From: Ruminococcus sp. XPD3002
Lineage (GTDB): Bacteria; Bacillota; Clostridia; Oscillospirales; Ruminococcaceae
Assembly (NCBI GenBank): GCA_900119535.1
Contig: FPJT01000020.1
Location: 1 to 64,000 of the forward strand
Direction of reading: 5' to 3'
DNA length: 64,000 nucleotides
Below the pieces are notes generated by a model. That model was not told the origin of the DNA and did not search any database. It saw only the letters and a program-made list of their open reading frames with translations. Numbering within the stretch: the stretch's first letter is position 1; every line of letters starts with the position of its first letter. Below, piece by piece: positions 61,825 through 64,000 of this stretch. Position numbers and translations under genes: made by a program.

Positions 61825-62027
61825 TGCCCGAGCTGAAAACAAAACTGAAGGAATACCGTGCAAAGTATGACATGAAGCAGGGAGAGCTTGCTGATCTTGT
61901 GGGAGTCCGCCGCGAGACTATCATCCGCCTTGAAAAGGGACTCTATAACCCCTCATTGAAGCTTGCAATGGACATAGCGGCAGTATTCCACACAACTGTC
62001 GAGGAACTTTTCTCCTTTGAGGAGTGA
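61824..62027 (+). CDS. Small XRE-family transcriptional regulator
   Basis: 67 residues, a bare helix-turn-helix: [23 protein letters not shown], then [14 protein letters not shown] and the family ending VEELFSFEE. Overlaps the stop of the preceding membrane protein gene. Bare XRE proteins of this size usually repress their own operon; the four palindromes upstream are the likely targets. Confidence 0.9.
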   Translation: MPELKTKLKEYRAKYDMKQGELADLVGVRRETIIRLEKGLYNPSLKLAMDIAAVFHTTVEELFSFEE

Positions 62028-62090
62028 ATGTAAGGCATATTGCACAAAATTTGACATAAAAATAGTACACAGCAATTTTTGCATAATCTA

Positions 62091-62119
62091 TTGTATTATA
62101 TCGAAAAATATGGTATAAT
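62091..62119 (+). promoter_or_regulatory. GH94 promoter
   Basis: TTGTAT, 17-bp spacer, TATAAT. The leader of about 90 nt starts with a GCGGA-CTA-TCCGC hairpin (62130-62142). Confidence 0.62.
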
Positions 62120-62213
62120 GGTAGCACACGCGGACTATCCGCATTTTCGGACGTTTTTGCAGGACTCGCACTGCATATGTCCGCCATCACGTAAAAATTA
62201 AAGGAGTATTATT

Positions 62214-64000
62214 ATGAAGTTCGGTTTTTTTGACGACGCAAATAAGGAATATGTTATCAATTCCCCAAAAACTCCCTATCCGTGGATAAACTACCTCGGT
62301 AATCAGGGCTTCTTCTCACTTATCTCAAATACTGCAGGCGGTTATTGCTTCTATAAGGATGCACGTCTCAGACGTATCACACGTTATCGCTATAACAACG
62401 TTCCGATCGATATGGGCGGACGTTACTTCTATATCAACGATAACGGTACAGTATGGAATCCCGGCTGGTCTCCTGTAAAGACAGAACTCGATTCATATGA
62501 GTGCCGTCACGGTATGGGTTATACCATCATCACAGGTAAGAAAAACGACCTTAAGGCAGAGGTAACATTCTTCGTTCCTCAGAACTACGACGGCGAAGTT
62601 CAGCAGGTAGTTCTCACAAACGAAGGCAAAGAGACCAAGAACTTCTCTATCTTCTCTATGGCTGAATGGTGTCTCTGGGATGCTCAGGACGACTGCACAA
62701 ACTTCCAGAGAAACTTCTCTACAGGCCGTGTTGAGATCGAAGGCTCTACTATATATCACGTAACAGAATACAGAGACAGACGTAATCACTACGCTTTCTA
62801 TACAGTAAACGACGATATCGACGGCTACGATACAGACCGTGATTCATTCTTCGGAAGCATCTATAACGGCTGGAGCAACCCTGAGACAGTTATGACTGAT
62901 AAGCCTGCAAACTCATTTGCAGACGGCTGGTCACCTGTTGCTTCACACTACAAGAAGGTAACTCTTGCTCCCGGCGAGTCAAAGACACTCATCTATATCC
63001 TCGGATATGCTGAGAACCCACAGGACAAGAAGTTCGCTTCAGAAAAGCCTGCAAACCTCCTTACAAGAGAGACATGGGTACTCAACAAGGAAAAGGCTTA
63101 TGCAATGATCGAGAAGTACAACACTCCCGAGAAGGTTGCAGCAGGTCTTGAAGAGCTCCGCAATACATGGGATAGTCTCCTTTCTATCTTTAATGTTCAC
63201 ACTCCTGATGACAAGGTTGACAGAATGGTAAATATCTGGAACCAGTATCAGTGTATGGTAACATTCAACCTTTCACGTTCAGCTTCATACTTCGAGAGCG
63301 GTATCGGCCGTGGTATGGGCTTCCGTGACTCTAACCAGGATATCCTCGGCTTTGTACACCAGATCCCTGAGCGTGCAAGAGAGAGACTTATCGACATCGC
63401 TTCAACTCAGCTTTCAGACGGCGGATGCTATCACCAGTATCAGCCTCTTACAAAGAAGGGCAACGCTGATATCGGCGGCGACTTCTCTGACGATCCACTG
63501 TGGATGATCCTTTCTGTAGCTGCTTATATCAAGGAAACAGGCGACTGGGGAATCCTCGATGCTGACGTTCCTTTCGACAACGATCCAAACGGCAAGCACA
63601 AGATGCTCGAGCACCTCGATGTATCATTCTATCACATCGTTAACAACCTCGGACCGCACGGTCTCCCGCTTGCAATGAGAGCTGACTGGAATGACTGTAT
63701 CAACCTTTCATGTTTCTCTGATACTCCAGGTGAGTCCTTCCAGACTTACACCAATCCTAAGTTCGCAGCAGAGGGCGGCTACTCAAAGATAGCTGAGTCT
63801 GCATTCGTTGCTGCACTCTTCACATACACAGGTCCTGCTTACGTAGGCATCCTCAAGCACCTCGGCAAGGATGACGAAGCTGCTAAGGCTCAGGCAGAGA
63901 TCGACAAGATGAAGAAGAACGTTATGGAATCTGCTTTCGACGGCGACTGGTTCATCAGAGCTTATGATGCTAACGGCGAGAAGATGGGTTCAAAGGAGTG
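62214..64000 (+). CDS. GH94 cellobiose phosphorylase (3' truncated by window)
   Basis: 595 residues are present and the frame is open at the window edge. The start [16 protein letters not shown] and the motifs [35 protein letters not shown] and [13 protein letters not shown], with the general-acid Asp in the DWND region, mark cellobiose phosphorylase. No signal peptide: it splits cellobiose with phosphate in the cytoplasm into glucose 1-phosphate and glucose, saving ATP. AAGGAG precedes the ATG. Cellodextrin phosphorylase is less likely given the short N-terminus. Confidence 0.94.
   Translation, partial: MKFGFFDDANKEYVINSPKTPYPWINYLGNQGFFSLISNTAGGYCFYKDARLRRITRYRYNNVPIDMGGRYFYINDNGTVWNPGWSPVKTELDSYECRHGMGYTIITGKKNDLKAEVTFFVPQNYDGEVQQVVLTNEGKETKNFSIFSMAEWCLWDAQDDCTNFQRNFSTGRVEIEGSTIYHVTEYRDRRNHYAFYTVNDDIDGYDTDRDSFFGSIYNGWSNPETVMTDKPANSFADGWSPVASHYKKVTLAPGESKTLIYILGYAENPQDKKFASEKPANLLTRETWVLNKEKAYAMIEKYNTPEKVAAGLEELRNTWDSLLSIFNVHTPDDKVDRMVNIWNQYQCMVTFNLSRSASYFESGIGRGMGFRDSNQDILGFVHQIPERARERLIDIASTQLSDGGCYHQYQPLTKKGNADIGGDFSDDPLWMILSVAAYIKETGDWGILDADVPFDNDPNGKHKMLEHLDVSFYHIVNNLGPHGLPLAMRADWNDCINLSCFSDTPGESFQTYTNPKFAAEGGYSKIAESAFVAALFTYTGPAYVGILKHLGKDDEAAKAQAEIDKMKKNVMESAFDGDWFIRAYDANGEKMGSKE

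Overview
The window reads as a chromosome segment of a cellulosome-producing rumen or gut Ruminococcus, most likely Ruminococcus flavefaciens or a close relative. It opens inside a scaffoldin gene, then carries a CttA-like cellulose-binding protein and a sortase-anchored single-cohesin ScaE, which is the established R. flavefaciens scaB-cttA-scaE order. It also holds three dockerin-bearing secreted proteins, including a GH9 enzyme with tandem CBM79-like modules, and ends in a GH94 cellobiose phosphorylase. Translation factors and gene order (rimP-nusA-rnpM-ylxQ-infB-rbfA-nrnA-truB-ribF; mazG-hup-rqcP) are of low-GC Gram-positive type.

Layout: 1-4.9 kb is the cellulosome surface locus. 4.9-8.7 kb holds housekeeping genes (TtcA-like tRNA thiolase, ung, metF, MetH reactivation protein). 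8.7-12.6 kb has an orphan sugar-binding lipoprotein behind a long, apparently folded leader, an NAD epimerase and a hydrolase. 12.7-17.3 kb is on the minus strand (rqcP, hup, mazG, trpS, aminotransferase). 17.5-27.6 kb is mixed accessory sequence: an LRR-dockerin protein, a flippase, a nested-palindrome repeat, a ferredoxin missed by size cut-offs, a second orphan binding lipoprotein, a glycosyltransferase-like membrane protein and small surface proteins. 27.7-36.4 kb is the nusA-infB-ribF superoperon with an unrecognised acidic ORF inside it. 36.5-42 kb is a Gld-type ABC transporter operon. 42-48.7 kb holds a GH3 lipoprotein, a dockerin protein of unknown function and the GH9 enzyme. 48.8-58.7 kb is housekeeping (rsmE, tRNA-Pro/Thr/Tyr, typA, citrate synthase, mutarotase) mixed with lipoproteins. 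58.9-62 kb is regulatory: an AraC-GGDEF fusion and a self-contained operon of three 4-TM proteins plus a small XRE regulator. The window closes in GH94.

How the parts fit: ScaE is predicted to be covalently fixed to the wall and to hold the X-dockerins of ScaB and CttA. CttA binds cellulose and ScaB carries enzymes such as the GH9 protein. Released cello-oligosaccharides would be phosphorolysed inside the cell by GH94. The most distinctive regulatory signals I see are four matching 16-bp GTGAY-N6-RTCAC sites around the XRE operon promoter, and a pair of 11-bp-phased boxes at the same distance from the -10 element in front of two neighbouring dockerin genes.
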